Positions 58,391 to 63,670 of a DNA stretch of 64,000 nt are shown here, piece by piece. Source of the stretch: Haemaphysalis longicornis. Lineage: Eukaryota; Arthropoda; Arachnida; Ixodida; Ixodidae. How positions within the stretch are numbered: position 1 is the first letter of the stretch; every line of letters starts with the position of its first letter. The notes beneath the pieces were generated by a model that saw only the letters and a list, made by a program, of their open reading frames with translations, made no database searches and was not told the origin of the DNA. The stretch is from the NCBI GenBank assembly GCA_013339765.2, contig CM023457.1:80596192-80660191 (forward strand). The letters are read 5' to 3'. Both the position numbers and the translations under genes were made by a program.

Positions 58391-60177
58391 CAAGTATGTG
58401 ATATGAGGGATTCTGTAAGAATCCACATCAAGGATGCAGTCTATATTGCCAGGGCTATATAGAGGAACGATTAGACTTGGAAGGTGCACTGACGGGAGAC
58501 CCAAGCTAACGCTTCGGACAAGGTAGCTGTATAGCTCTCTCCGCCTGGTGTGAACGTTGAGACAAGACTTCGTCGGGGCAACGCGGCCATACGGCACATT
58601 CTACACAGGTGTACGTCCCCTCAGAGAGAACTGAGAGAGGAGGAGGCTGCAGGACAGCTTAGGGAAAGGGCTTATATTTGTTGTAATTATAGGCAGAAAG
58701 GGAACAGGAATAATTATGCTGTAACCGATGTGTTTGTGATCAACTGCCACCTCCTAATACCTTCATCCCGGTGGTGGCTTCTACAGAATCAAACGCCTCG
58801 TTGTAATCTAGCGGGGTTCATTCTATCCCGCAGATTTCTAAATCACCTGTCTGGCGGCATAGACATGATACTCTGTAGCGCACCCTTTCTCCACTGCAGC
58901 CTCTCACTGCAGCCTCTCCTATAGGTCGATGGAAATTGAGGGTGTCGCCGCATGAAGTTAATACGTAGCCGAACAGCCTGAGCTGAGAACCCGCTGATGG
59001 GTCCCTAACTCTCTAACATCACCCATCCTGAGAGTTAGAACTGGGGCGGTATTCCCGTGTTTTGTCCCTTTTGTGTCCCTTTCAAAAGTGTCCCTTTTGA
59101 GCAAGCCCTGATTGGCTGAAAGGGAACACCCGGATGTGACGCCATGCAAGCACGGCGGGGCTATGAGCCATGGCTACTCGGAGCAGATGATTTGGAGCAG
59201 ACGATTTTTCTTAGCCTTATTGTTGGTTCGCTCGCGGAACAATAAACACATAAAAGATACTCTGATACGGTTTCAGTTCCTTAAAATGCGTTTGCAAGAA
59301 CAGTTACGGTATTTAAATCAAATGCCCACTGCTTAACCGGAAGTACGTCACGATGAAAGGGACGCAAAAGGGACGTTTTCAAAAGGGACAGTTACGAGAA
59401 TACCGCCCCTGGAGCGCTCCTTTTCCAGGGGCGGTATTCTCGTAACAGTCCCTTTTGAAAACGTCCCTTTTGCGTCTTTTACATCGTGACGTACTTCCGG
59501 TTAAACAGTGGGCCTTTGATTCAAATACCGTAACTGTTTTTCCAAACGCATTCTAAAGAACTGAAACCGAATCAGAGTATCTTTAATGTGTAGATTGTTC
59601 TGCGAGCGAACCAACAATAAGGCGAAGAAAAATCGTCTGCTCCAAATCGTCTGCGTCGAGCAGCCACGGCTCATAGCTCCACCGTGCTTGCATGGCGTCA
59701 CATCCGGGTGTTCGCTTTTAGCCAATCAGGGCTCGCTCAAAAGGGACACTTTTGAAAGGGACACAAAAGGGACAAAACACGGGAATACCGCCCCAGGTTG
59801 GTATGTCTGAAGGCCCCAGCGTGGTGTGAGAGTGATTCTGCGAGCCTTAGCCATACCGCGGTACAAGGCAATGCGAGAGTGCACAGAAAAACGCAGCGTA
59901 CTCTTCCCATTCCGTGACCATCACATAGATTACACTGGCGCCGGCTCCTTTTTAACCGCACACTCACGTCGGCAGACCAACGGGTTGTTCGTGTTCAGGT
60001 CCCATTTGTTGTTGTTGCAGACGGCAGTCCGCGTGGGTTTCCCCGGCGAACTGGCATAGTAGCCACCCATACATTCGTAGTCAAGAGTCTCGCCATCCTT
60101 GAAGTCGTCTTTCGCGAAATTAGCTGATTGGATGTGCAACGTGTAGTCCTCGAGGTCGTCATTTTTACAGTCGCATC
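27429..60177 (-). CDS. Sushi (CCP)-repeat type I membrane protein, 3' part, four exons
   Basis: Exons in transcript order: 60177-59968, 53307-53101, 47581-47390 and 27661-27429 (stop TAG). Each of the first three is one sushi domain with four Cys and the usual Gly-Tyr and Trp, flanked by phase 1 introns on both sides, the standard arrangement for shuffled CCP modules. The last exon carries a Gly/Asp-rich stalk, one hydrophobic helix of about 22 residues and a basic then Pro/Ala-rich tail. Such proteins act at the cell surface in adhesion or complement-type recognition. The signal peptide and other N-terminal domains are outside the window, so the subfamily (for example a furrowed/selectin-like or complement-receptor-like protein) is unknown. 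Extra exons could hide in the ~20-kb last intron; phase 1 continuity does not require any. Confidence 0.75.
27880..28374. mobile_element. TTAA-flanked MITE, copy 3 (495 bp)
   Basis: TTAA at 27876-27879 and 28375-28378. Ends are AGGAGCCACGAATACAAAAT and TTTTGCCTCCATGGCCCCT. The interior is colinear with copy 2. It lies about 215 bp upstream of the terminal sushi-gene exon, inside the last intron. Confidence 0.8.
28390..28987. mobile_element. Pogo/Tigger-type MITE with CAGTCGAACCTCGTTAT ends
   Basis: CAGTCGAACCTCGTTAT at 28390 and ATAACGAGGTTCGACTG ending at 28987 are inverse complements. The body contains further GTTATATCCGATATTCG words near both ends. Similar ends are known for Tigger/pogo non-autonomous elements. 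No transposase. Confidence 0.75.
28988..31051. other. Sushi-gene intron sequence, mostly unassigned
   Basis: No sushi-type exon or domain-bearing frame on either strand. The block at 30650-30955 belongs to a repeat also present at 39110-39400. Confidence 0.3.
30650..30955 (-). repeat. Dispersed repeat, copy 1 (inverse of 39110-39400)
   Basis: GAGCGAACTTGCGCTCCG, GAAACACGCGCTTCGCTT and AATAAGATAGC occur here, and in inverse order and orientation at 39110-39400 (TATCTTATC, AAGCGAAGCGCGTGTTTCC, GCGCAAGTTCGCTCC). Confidence 0.55.
32106..32964. mobile_element. TIR element nested in the LINE
   Basis: CATTGGGCGAAAACAGGAGC at 32106 and GCTCCTGTTCTCCCAATG ending at 32964 are inverted. Coding similarity to the LINE stops at both points and resumes outside (RT end at 32975, RNase H linker below 32100). 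It contains an internal CATTGGTTCGAAGCAGGCAG repeat near 32210. Confidence 0.55.
32975..34480 (-). pseudogene. LINE reverse-transcriptase domain, broken
   Basis: RT motifs: AEVRFILKPGKPLTIENMRP near 34090, RRMLTLDLKGSFNNVSHRSV near 33840 (LDxxxAFD-like with changes), HAFYADDITVCTSR near 33570 (catalytic YADD intact), and LSCAPEKSELLMVQP near 33460. Frameshifts separate the blocks around 33700 and 33870. Confidence 0.82.
34900..35542 (-). pseudogene. LINE APE-type endonuclease region, broken
   Basis: Motifs across three frames: TIFYQWNCKGIKKKSAELQL (QWNCRG-type start), DWITLQETRG (catalytic Glu), then PLLVLGGFNAPDTTRGYKRG, where functional enzymes have GDFN, so the Asp is changed to Gly. RSGAGTSRDTIPDLS follows, and the SWH histidine motif is degraded. 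Confidence 0.72.
35520..37545 (-). pseudogene. LINE ORF1 (gag-like), broken
   Basis: Segments in order: MSTAIRDEVEGEDILPEQDS at 37545; AEDPPMAMVDVDNVGVVDVE near 37395 in another frame; SPDDINIVMRPRGGLQYCEV at 37220; GKTKPVLIAFAGPKVPNYVR near 36810; then RICQGCGVANPDFKHSCDPK at 36660, a zinc-knuckle region; then Arg/Ser- and Pro-rich sequence and a coiled stretch with MQQLQDGLVAVLAAVKQLNQ near 35830. The gag protein binds element RNA. At least two frameshifts. Confidence 0.75.
37751..38679. other. Intron sequence with putative retroelement 3' end (38020-38330)
   Basis: On the - strand, 38330-38020 ends with CAACAATAAAGTTATACC, an AATAAA-bearing tail that suggests the 3' end of another retroelement. 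The rest is not recognised. Confidence 0.3.
38680..39083. mobile_element. GGGGCGGTATTCTCGTG-ended MITE, copy 1 (404 bp)
   Basis: Left end GGGGCGGTATTCTCGTGTTT; right end AAACACGAGAATACCGGCCC. The interior shares GCAAGCCCTGATTGGCT, GTGACGCCATGCAAGCACGG, GGAGCAGACGATTTTTC and GCGGAGCAATAAACACATAAA with the two copies at 59043-59794. In place of the CCCTTTT words of those copies it has CCGTTTT. Superfamily unknown. Confidence 0.8.
39110..39400 (+). repeat. Dispersed repeat, copy 2 (inverse of 30650-30955)
   Basis: Colinear with the complement of 30650-30955; it begins just after the MITE at 38680-39083. Confidence 0.55.
39644..39808. repeat. (GGN)n purine-rich tract, G-quadruplex/triplex prone
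   Basis: An almost uninterrupted run of GGA/GGT/GGC triplets. The complementary strand opens a proline-rich frame of ~90 residues that is a compositional artefact. Confidence 0.85.
39900..40168. repeat. (GT/GC)n alternating purine-pyrimidine tract
   Basis: About 260 bp of GTGTGC/GCGTGT-type dinucleotides, Z-DNA prone, only ~90 bp from the (GGN)n tract. Confidence 0.9.
40450..41225. mobile_element. TA-flanked MITE (776 bp)
   Basis: Left end CCGTTAAACCTGGATATAAC after TA 40448-40449; right end GTTACATCCAGGCGTAACTG before TA 41226-41227. The interior repeats TTCGTTACATGCAGG-type words near both ends, and it has a T-rich core. Tc1/mariner-pogo type by target and ends. Confidence 0.7.
41228..41804. 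other. Unassigned intron sequence
   Basis: No exon, domain or nameable repeat seen. Confidence 0.3.
41805..44030 (-). pseudogene. Second LINE, heavily decayed RT and RNase H
   Basis: On the - strand, in order: AGPDAITTALLRDLAEEV near 43985, GKIMERMTLYRIQDHLERNG near 43790 (RT motif 2 region), PYNAVEYQANISTHDALL near 43720, many stops through 43600-42600, then HVYTDARLRAVQVSKEQT near 42500 (RNase H start, TDA) and MIKIHWTPGYSGFWKENKEQ near 41930 (RNase H WTPGHSG block). The RNase H halves are separated by the + strand element end at 42030-42455. Confidence 0.7.
42030..42455 (+). mobile_element. LINE 3' end inserted in the RNase H of an older LINE
   Basis: The + strand ends in CCCGTCAGGGGCCCCTAAGG, GTAAATAAA and a (TGA)n tail at 42441-42455, a typical 3' terminus of tick non-LTR elements. 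A C-run (42390-42401) lies just upstream. It interrupts the - strand RNase H frame, so it is younger than its host. Confidence 0.6.
44031..44683. other. Unassigned intron sequence
   Basis: No exon or nameable repeat. Two overlapping frames at 44323-44702 lack domain features. Confidence 0.3.
44684..45162. mobile_element. TIR element, ATACTAATATATACTAGA ends, copy 1 (479 bp)
   Basis: GCATACAGTTTCATACTAAT at the left is matched by ATTAGTATGAAACTCTATGC at the right; GGAAATCTG and CAGATTTCC extend the TIR to about 45 bp. The body (CGACGTTCCTCGCCTACTTGG, AACATTTTTTTTCTTGTTCA, CAGCCTGTTCATGAGCCATG) is shared with 60215-60747. Confidence 0.78.
45163..45685. other. Unassigned intron sequence
   Basis: No exon seen. 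The short words GGGGAAGTATTTGT, GGGGAAGTTTTGT and GGGGAAGCATTC are tandem at 45660-45690. Confidence 0.3.
45690..45945 (+). pseudogene. LINE C-terminal zinc-knuckle fragment
   Basis: The + strand reads CVVCGKETGTVRHIVLECDG (C-x2-C-x8-H-x4-C), then after a one-base shift PEALGFKGITEEVNFKAVEA and TKRRLEYWWTKSRE. This is the C-terminus of a tick LINE polyprotein. Not in frame with any upstream coding block. Confidence 0.65.
46231..47162. mobile_element. TA-flanked MITE with CAGTAGAACCTCG ends (932 bp)
   Basis: TA 46229-46230 is followed by CAGTAGAACCTCGCTCTTAC; the right end CGTATGAACGGGGTTCCTCTG precedes TA 47163-47164. Inside both ends lies a directly repeated TGCTGCGTTTT...TGTTACGTT block (46268 and 47093). 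It contains an RTE tail (46466-46583). A stray similar end is near 9076. Confidence 0.6.
46466..46583 (+). mobile_element. RTE-like LINE 3' end, nested
   Basis: TTTGCGGGGATAAATTGGTC, CACAGGACCGGGGTAATTGG, GGGAGAGGCCTTTGCCCTGC and a (GAT)n tail, almost identical to 57788-57915. The element terminates in GATGATG repeats, as RTE-type LINEs do. Confidence 0.78.
47390..47581 (-). CDS. Sushi domain exon (third in window)
   Basis: Acceptor CGGTTCCAG and donor GTGAGT on the - strand, phase 1 both ends, 63 whole codons. Reads VVCAPPAPIANGQVDLTPAV, then EYRCDQGYNLVG, RLCTNYANWSDSEPTCQR. Four Cys, GY and W are in CCP positions (C1 VC, C2 YRC, C3 RLC, C4 PTC). Confidence 0.85.
47955..48660 (+). repeat. 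GC-rich dispersed repeat with promoter-like unit, copy 1
   Basis: It shares in inverse orientation with 52585-53040 the blocks TGCGGAGCATTTCTT, CCCTCCTCGCTCTCAACAACAG, and GCGACGCATTTACTCGAGT near the other end. A TATATAAG at 48358 and AATAAA at 48451 with an intervening ~90 bp resemble an LTR-type promoter and terminator spacing. Confidence 0.5.
48661..49705. other. Unassigned intron sequence
   Basis: A short inverted repeat is noted at 49327-49376. No exon seen. Confidence 0.3.
49327..49376. repeat. Small inverted repeat, 12-bp arms
   Basis: GGTAGAGTGGCG at 49327-49338 and CGCCACTCTACC at 49365-49376, with an inner AAGGTT/AACCTT pair. Confidence 0.7.
49710..49840 (+). repeat. Dispersed repeat, copy 1 (pair with 53450-53577)
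   Basis: GTAAAGGTGGTTGGAAAGCG, AGCTGTAAACGACACCC, ACACACGTGGCTCTACAAAG and AGTGAAACCACAGA appear in the same order in both copies, roughly 85-90 percent alike. Unknown family. Confidence 0.72.
50452..51768. repeat. Dispersed TIR-like repeat, copy B, split by a MITE
   Basis: The left piece 50452-50743 and right piece 51375-51768 together match the order of the copy at 8110-8465: ACTCCTTACGAACTTTACTACC, then CATGCGTGGCCAGTCAGTAAA, ACTACCTCCAGTTACTCGG and GTTAGTGTTCGATTAGTAAAT. Confidence 0.55.
50744..51374. mobile_element. TA-flanked MITE, CCGTAATTACCCGATTCTA ends (631 bp)
   Basis: The left end CCGTAATTACCCGATTCTA after TA 50742-50743 is perfectly complementary to TAGAATCGGGTAATTACGG before TA 51375-51376. 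A second inner block (GCGCGTTAGAATCGG / GTGCGCATTAGAATCGG) lies near each end. No transposase. Confidence 0.85.
51865..52560 (+). repeat. ~152-bp tandem repeat, about 4.5 diverged copies
   Basis: The anchor CGACCAATTATCTCC starts at 52021, 52173, 52327 and 52478 (spacings 152, 154, 151). Each monomer also has GATTACAGGTGGAACTTTCG, AAATCTGCATT, GGAAATGCAGGGCGTTACACG and ATTTTCCGTAATTTTTC. AT-rich satellite-like array inside the sushi-gene intron. Confidence 0.85.
52585..53040 (-). repeat. GC-rich dispersed repeat, copy 2 (inverse of 47955-48660)
   Basis: GGGGACTCGAGTAAATGCGTCGC at the left and TTGTTGAGAGCGAGGAGGG and AAAGAAATGCTCTGCATTT at the right are the complements of blocks in copy 1. 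A tRNA-like SINE lies between the blocks. Confidence 0.5.
52783..52878 (+). repeat. tRNA-derived SINE (not Ruka-like)
   Basis: TGGCGCAGTGGGAAGAGC resembles a tRNA A box and GGGATCGAAACC a B box, 45-50 bases apart. There is no CCA-compatible acceptor pairing and a T-rich/A-rich tail follows, so this is a SINE head and not a functional tRNA gene. Confidence 0.55.
53101..53307 (-). CDS. Sushi domain exon (second in window)
   Basis: Acceptor TGGAATCGCAG and donor GTGAGT on the - strand, phase 1 both ends, 68 whole codons. Reads VSCGSPFGSGVVIPHGRAD, then IKITCDPGYRLVAHD, ILQCQSDGKWNRPAPMCI. Canonical four Cys with CDPGYRL and GKW motifs. Confidence 0.88.
   Translation of the reverse strand, partial: PCPAAARSAPASSSHTDERTRWCSTSRPSSKLPAIPATAWWPTTAASGEPRSSSARATGSGTAPHPCA
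53450..53577 (+). repeat. Dispersed repeat, copy 2 (pair with 49710-49840)
   Basis: Same order of words as copy 1. It lies just upstream (transcript sense) of the second sushi exon. Confidence 0.72.
53578..55444. other. Unassigned intron sequence with a possible retroelement tail
   Basis: At 54663-54760 a GGTGGTGGTGGTGGTGATTTATTAA start suggests the reversed 3' end of a retroelement. A G-run lies at 54769-54783. No exon seen. Confidence 0.3.
55445..56419 (+). pseudogene. RTE-like LINE fragments, rearranged
   Basis: The + strand shows VEVVNKYIYLGQ (55480), LTYGAETWRLTKRLQLKLRT (55665), ERKMIGVTLRDNKRAEWV (55743), WAWHVIPRQDSRWSLRVTRY (55846), then an earlier RT block SNLRFADDVALLSKLGDELQ (56007), and a second partial copy of the YLG..YGAE region (56161-56415). 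LRFADD and TYGAETW are RTE/CR1-like RT signatures. The block order shows two overlapping fragments, both with stops. Confidence 0.72.
56420..57528. mobile_element. TTAA-flanked MITE, copy 4 (1109 bp), in RTE LINE
   Basis: TTAA at 56416-56419 and 57529-57532. Ends AGGAGCCATGAAGAGAAAAC and TTTTCTCTTCATGGCTCCT. It interrupts the RTE sequence exactly between CTCAAC and AAGTGAGGACGACTC, whose uninterrupted paralogue CAACTTAAACTGAGGACGAC lies at 55709-55728. The left interior is the complement of the right interior of copy 1. Confidence 0.88.
57533..57915 (+). pseudogene. RTE-like LINE 3' part after the TTAA element
   Basis: It continues GTGAGGACGACTCATCAGAA and encodes, with frame changes, NGTEDGRCNIKGQ/ERKMVGVTLR, GRGRQKVKWADCIKMFAGIN, WSQLAQDRGNWRLMGEAFAL and QWA before the (GATGAT)n tail at 57885-57910. 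Confidence 0.75.
57916..59042. other. Unassigned intron sequence; (AT)n tract
   Basis: Contains (AT)n at 58347-58387. The frame at 58550-58924 is not recognised. No exon. Confidence 0.35.
58347..58387. repeat. (AT)n microsatellite
   Basis: About 20 AT units, uninterrupted. Confidence 0.95.
59043..59409 (+). mobile_element. GGGGCGGTATTC-ended MITE, copy 2 (367 bp)
   Basis: Left end GGGGCGGTATTCCCGTGTTT, right end ACGAGAATACCGCCCC. Carries tandem CCCTTTTGTGTCCCTTTCAAA words near the left TIR and contains a 74-codon open frame (59112-59336). Confidence 0.88.
59428..59794 (-). mobile_element. GGGGCGGTATTC-ended MITE, copy 3 (367 bp), inverted
   Basis: Same element as 59043-59409 in opposite orientation, separated from it by 18 bp. 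The two are exactly equal in length and differ by scattered substitutions. The mirrored 74-codon frame is 59725-59501. Confidence 0.88.
59968..60177 (-). CDS. Sushi domain exon (first in window)
   Basis: Acceptor TTTTCTGCCCGCAG and donor GTGAGT on the - strand, phase 1 both ends, 69 whole codons. Reads CDCKNDDLEDYTLHIQSAN, then GETLDYECMGGYYASSPG, TAVCNNNKWDLNTNNPLVCR. It has the four sushi Cys plus one additional Cys two residues from the first (CDC), and several acidic residues. Confidence 0.85.
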
Positions 60178-60214
60178 CTGCGGGCAGAAAAGAGAAGTTA
60201 GCGTCGCTTCACAC

Positions 60215-60747
60215 CATAGAGTTTCAGGCTATACTTATATATACCAGATATATACACTAGAGGGACGAGAGGGAAATCTGAAATATATACCAGAGGGAAA
60301 TCTGGCGCTGCAATCGCCGGCCGTCGTGGGTGCGGCCACTGCAGCCAGCGACGTTCCTCGCCTACTTGGCTTGGCTTCTCTTTTGTTTTGAAGCTAAAAG
60401 TAAACAAAAAGGGTAACATTTTTTCTTGTTCATCTTGAATAAATCCTCTAAATAATCCCGGCCAAAGAAATCTTTTTACAGCTTCATTTTTATGATAAAA
60501 CAAATTTGATTAATCATCTACAGAAATATTGTTACTTTTCTGCAGCCAGAGGCAACTTTCCAGCCTGGTTATGAGCCATGCCACGGGGAAGTGGAAAGTA
60601 TAGTGAACTAGAATACTTGTATTCTAGTTCACTATAGTGGAAAGTGCCTGCCCGGAACATGCCCTAACACTCGCTGAAGCGCGGCGATCGCCTGTAGACA
60701 GTGGCGCCAGATTTCCCTCTAGTATATATTAGTATGAGATTCTATGC
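60215..60747. mobile_element. TIR element, copy 2 of the 44684-45162 family, with palindrome inserted
   Basis: The left TIR is partly triplicated (AGAGGGAAATCTG at 60247-60305 with intervening ATATATACCAGA); right end CAGATTTCCCTCTAG then ATTAGTATGAGATTCTATGC. The body is colinear with copy 1 apart from a 38-bp palindrome at 60599-60636. Confidence 0.78.
60599..60636. repeat. Perfect palindrome, 17-bp arms, 4-bp loop, between 8-bp direct repeats
   Basis: Arms 60599-60615 (TATAGTGAACTAGAATA) and 60620-60636. GTGGAAAG occurs immediately before (60591-60598) and after (60637-60644). It is absent from the paralogous element at 44684-45162. Confidence 0.88.
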
Positions 60748-61597
60748 TTCCCGCGATGCATCCGAGTCAACGCAAGCCCTAGAGTGTGTGTGTGTAGGGG
60801 GGGGGGGGTGCTGTTTGTGAAGCAGGGCCCATAGAAAGTTTCGCTTCACCCGTGCCTACAGAAACGTTACTCCACACGTACACTGCGCATACAGAAGCCA
60901 GAAGAGACAGAGCCGAACCAGGTGGCGCAGCGAAGCGCAAGGAATGATTTCAGGCCAACGTAGGGCCACTCCCGAATGCTGCGAAGCTGTCAAAGGAGCT
61001 CAGTTTTTCCGTGAGGTCAGGCATTTTTAAGGGCGACGCCCCTGAGGGGCTGGGGCTGTTGGCGTCGCCCGTCGTCGTCATAATCGTCCCCTCATGTAGT
61101 CACGGAACTAAAACACCGCGGGAAACTCGTTTACGCCTCGCGCTACGACGTAACGAGTACTAAAAAAATGGCCGTGTATCTGCTCCTTTCGTTGCAAATG
61201 TCGGCGAAAGACGATAGTCATCGGGCGCGCCTGCCAAGTAAATGCCTCCCTTCCCTTTTCCGCTCACCTCTCATGCTGTTACTCTTCCGTCTCCTTCCTC
61301 CCAAGATAACACGCTAGAGGTTTGCTCAAGTCAATTTAAATTTACCGTGTTCCACTGCTCCAAGTCGGGTGCCTCGATGCCAGCGCTGCCGTACGGCGGA
61401 GGCGCGCGTGAATCAGGCACCCTACTCCAACGTTTATAGAACCACGTTTCCCTATTCCACGAGCGTTCCAAGCGGAACGTGGACCTATCTAGTAGAACCT
61501 TTCGTTAGTGTTGCCGTTTGATTTCTTAAATGCCGCCAGGAGCTATAGTAGCGCGGGCAACAGCAGGCGACGGTTTTCTGCAGTTGATGTAGTATTA
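60748..61597. other. Unassigned sequence
   Basis: A G-run at 60798-60809 after (GT)n. No exon of the sushi gene was recognised upstream of 60177. Confidence 0.3.
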
Positions 61598-61935
61598 CAT
61601 TTGCTATCGCAAAAACCAAGCATCCATGAATTTTTTAATAAAGGAACACTGCAACTATCGCTTATGTATTTATTTTCTGCGTTATATTTTCGCAATGTTT
61701 TGTTCTTGTTCAACCAAGTTGACAAGTATGAACATTGACACCGAGCTTGGACGTTTAGATGTGGCTGTGAGTATATAAACCTAATGCGCAGTTTCTGTTT
61801 CACTTTGACCTGGTGGCTGAATCGAATCACACAGAGACAGACAGACATACAGGCAGACCAAAATTTCTGCGTTTAATTAGCCCAAGAAAGACTATCGTTC
61901 TCAAAAAACATCGGGACGCTCGTTTACGCCCCGCG
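61598..61935 (+). repeat. Dispersed repeat, copy 1 (pair with 63360-63670)
   Basis: TTGCTATCGCAAAAACCAAG, AATAAAGGAACA, GTTCAACCAAGTTGACAAG, AGGCAGACCAAAATTTCTGC and AAGAAAGACTATCG recur in order at 63360-63670 in the same orientation. Confidence 0.65.
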
Positions 61936-62110
61936 CTAAGAGCTTCATGCTTCAAAGACGCGAGACTTTTACAGCAAATCTATATACCTCCACCCCCAGA
62001 GGTTTCATTTCCGGTGGCAAAAGCGCCACGGCGCCAAGAATACACTTATACGCTGCATGCTTCGCCCCTCCCCAGGTTTCACGTAAGTGGAGATGGCCCG
62101 GGATTTTTTG

Positions 62111-62211
<101 letters not shown>

Positions 62212-62669
62212 GCCCTCGAACCACTCTTCCGGCCAAAAGTTGAAACAATTTGTCAAAAAGAAGTTTACTCAGGCAGAACCGCCCCAAACTACTAAACCTG
62301 CTGGCACTATACTCACACATGTCCTCATCATCTAGCGAAAGGAAACCTGAGACACATTTGAGATACTACAGTAAGTTCGGTTGGTTTTTACGACAGCAAG
62401 TGAATAAACAAGGCGTTGAAATTGGCGACAGAAAGGCTGCAGCTGGTTAGAGATAAAAGGAAGCACAAAAAAAAAATGGCCGCAGACACAGGCGACGGCC
62501 TTCTGCCGACCCTGCCACGTAAATAGCGCTCTTTTCTCCCACACACTCAGCTCACGCTCTTCTCCTCCCGCCTGGCTCCTCCCACGATAGACACGGTGGA
62601 GACATGCTCAATTCAATTCAATTTCTCCCCGTTCCTTCGCTCTGCCATCTACTCGAACTTATGTTGCTG

Positions 62670-63135
62670 TTCTACTTGATTAAAGTTGATGCTTGGGCGA
62701 GTTGGTGCTCCATAATCTTGAATTCACAGCGCAAAACACGAAACGAGGACGATAGAGAGGGCACGACACACAGGAGCTGACTAACAAGTGAAGTTTATTG
62801 CTGTGACGTCTGGCATATAAATACAGCAGAAATCAAGGCAACAAAGAAATCGACACATAACATGGGAAAATAAAATATAACAATTCCGCCACGACATCAC
62901 TACCACCACGTGCTTACAAACTGTCTAGATAGTTTGTTTCTTTTGATGATAGCGTGACAGAAGGGACGCTTACACACTTTTCTTCTCTTTTTGCTATCTT
63001 ATGAGCCTCAATAATTTCCCTTGTCAGTTTCTGCTTATTTCTACACAATATTGCGGCACTACTGAAGATAGGCTCGCACCCAGGACAGTCCCTACAATGT
63101 ACTCCTAGATGGCCGCTTTTGCTTTTTTCCACGTT
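62670..63135 (-). pseudogene. Penelope-like element 3' end (GIY-YIG C-terminal remnant)
   Basis: The - strand frame 63132-62914 reads KSKSGHLGVHCRDCPGCEPI, then LTREIIEAHKIAKREEKCVS and PSVTLSSKETNYL before a stop. The REIIEA...KR..CVS.PS..L...E..YL pattern matches the end of GIY-YIG-type proteins of tick Penelope-like retroelements, as I recall them. Beyond the stop the 3' region to about 62670 (GTGAAGTTTATT, GGGCGAGTTGGTG on +) is also typical of them. The upstream coding part is missing, cut by the palindrome at 63086. Confidence 0.6.
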
Positions 63136-63252
63136 GTAACTATGTTCCTATGTAACCACGTTGTAACTATGCGTTAGTGGTAGGCTGAAGGAACATAGTT
63201 ACAACGTGGAAAAAAGCAAAAGCGGCCATCTAGGAGTACATTGTAGGGACTG
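63086..63252. repeat. Perfect inverted repeat, 63-bp arms
   Basis: Arms 63086-63148 and 63190-63252 are exact inverse complements; the 41-bp spacer itself repeats ACGTTGTAACTATG from the left arm. Because of it the same 20 residues (KSKSGHLGVHCRDC) are encoded on both strands. Confidence 0.93.
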
Positions 63253-63297
63253 TTGTGGCAGTGTTTCAAGGTTCTACTTGAAACACTGCCACAACAG
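63250..63297. repeat. Perfect hairpin, 21-bp arms, 6-bp loop
   Basis: CTGTTGTGGCAGTGTTTCAAG at 63250-63270 with its complement at 63277-63297. It overlaps the end of the 63-bp palindrome by three bases. Confidence 0.92.
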
Positions 63298-63359
63298 GGC
63301 ACCACGACGAGCGCTTTTTGTATTTTTAAGTGGAAACATTTTTTCCCAATGCGTGTTTT

Positions 63360-63670
63360 TATTTGCTATCGCAAGAATCAAGCATCCACGTATTTTTTAT
63401 TAAAAGAACAATGCCAATGTCACTTATGTATTGACGTCTTGCCTCAAATAGGCCTAATGTTTTCTTTTTGCTCAACAATGTTGACAAAAGTGAGCGTTGC
63501 TATCGGATTTAGTAGTATGGAAATCTTTTGCCTACTAAAACGTTTCGTTCAAGAATTCTTTTAACTTTTGGCGGGCCGGCTGAATCGAGACAGACCAAAA
63601 TCTTCACGTTTAAGTACTTAAGCGCAAGAAAGGCTATTGTCTTTAAAAGAACAGAGTTTACGTCAGCGCT
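63360..63670 (+). repeat. Dispersed repeat, copy 2 (pair with 61598-61935)
   Basis: Colinear with copy 1 with scattered substitutions and small indels. It flanks the Penelope-like tail on the other side. Confidence 0.65.
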
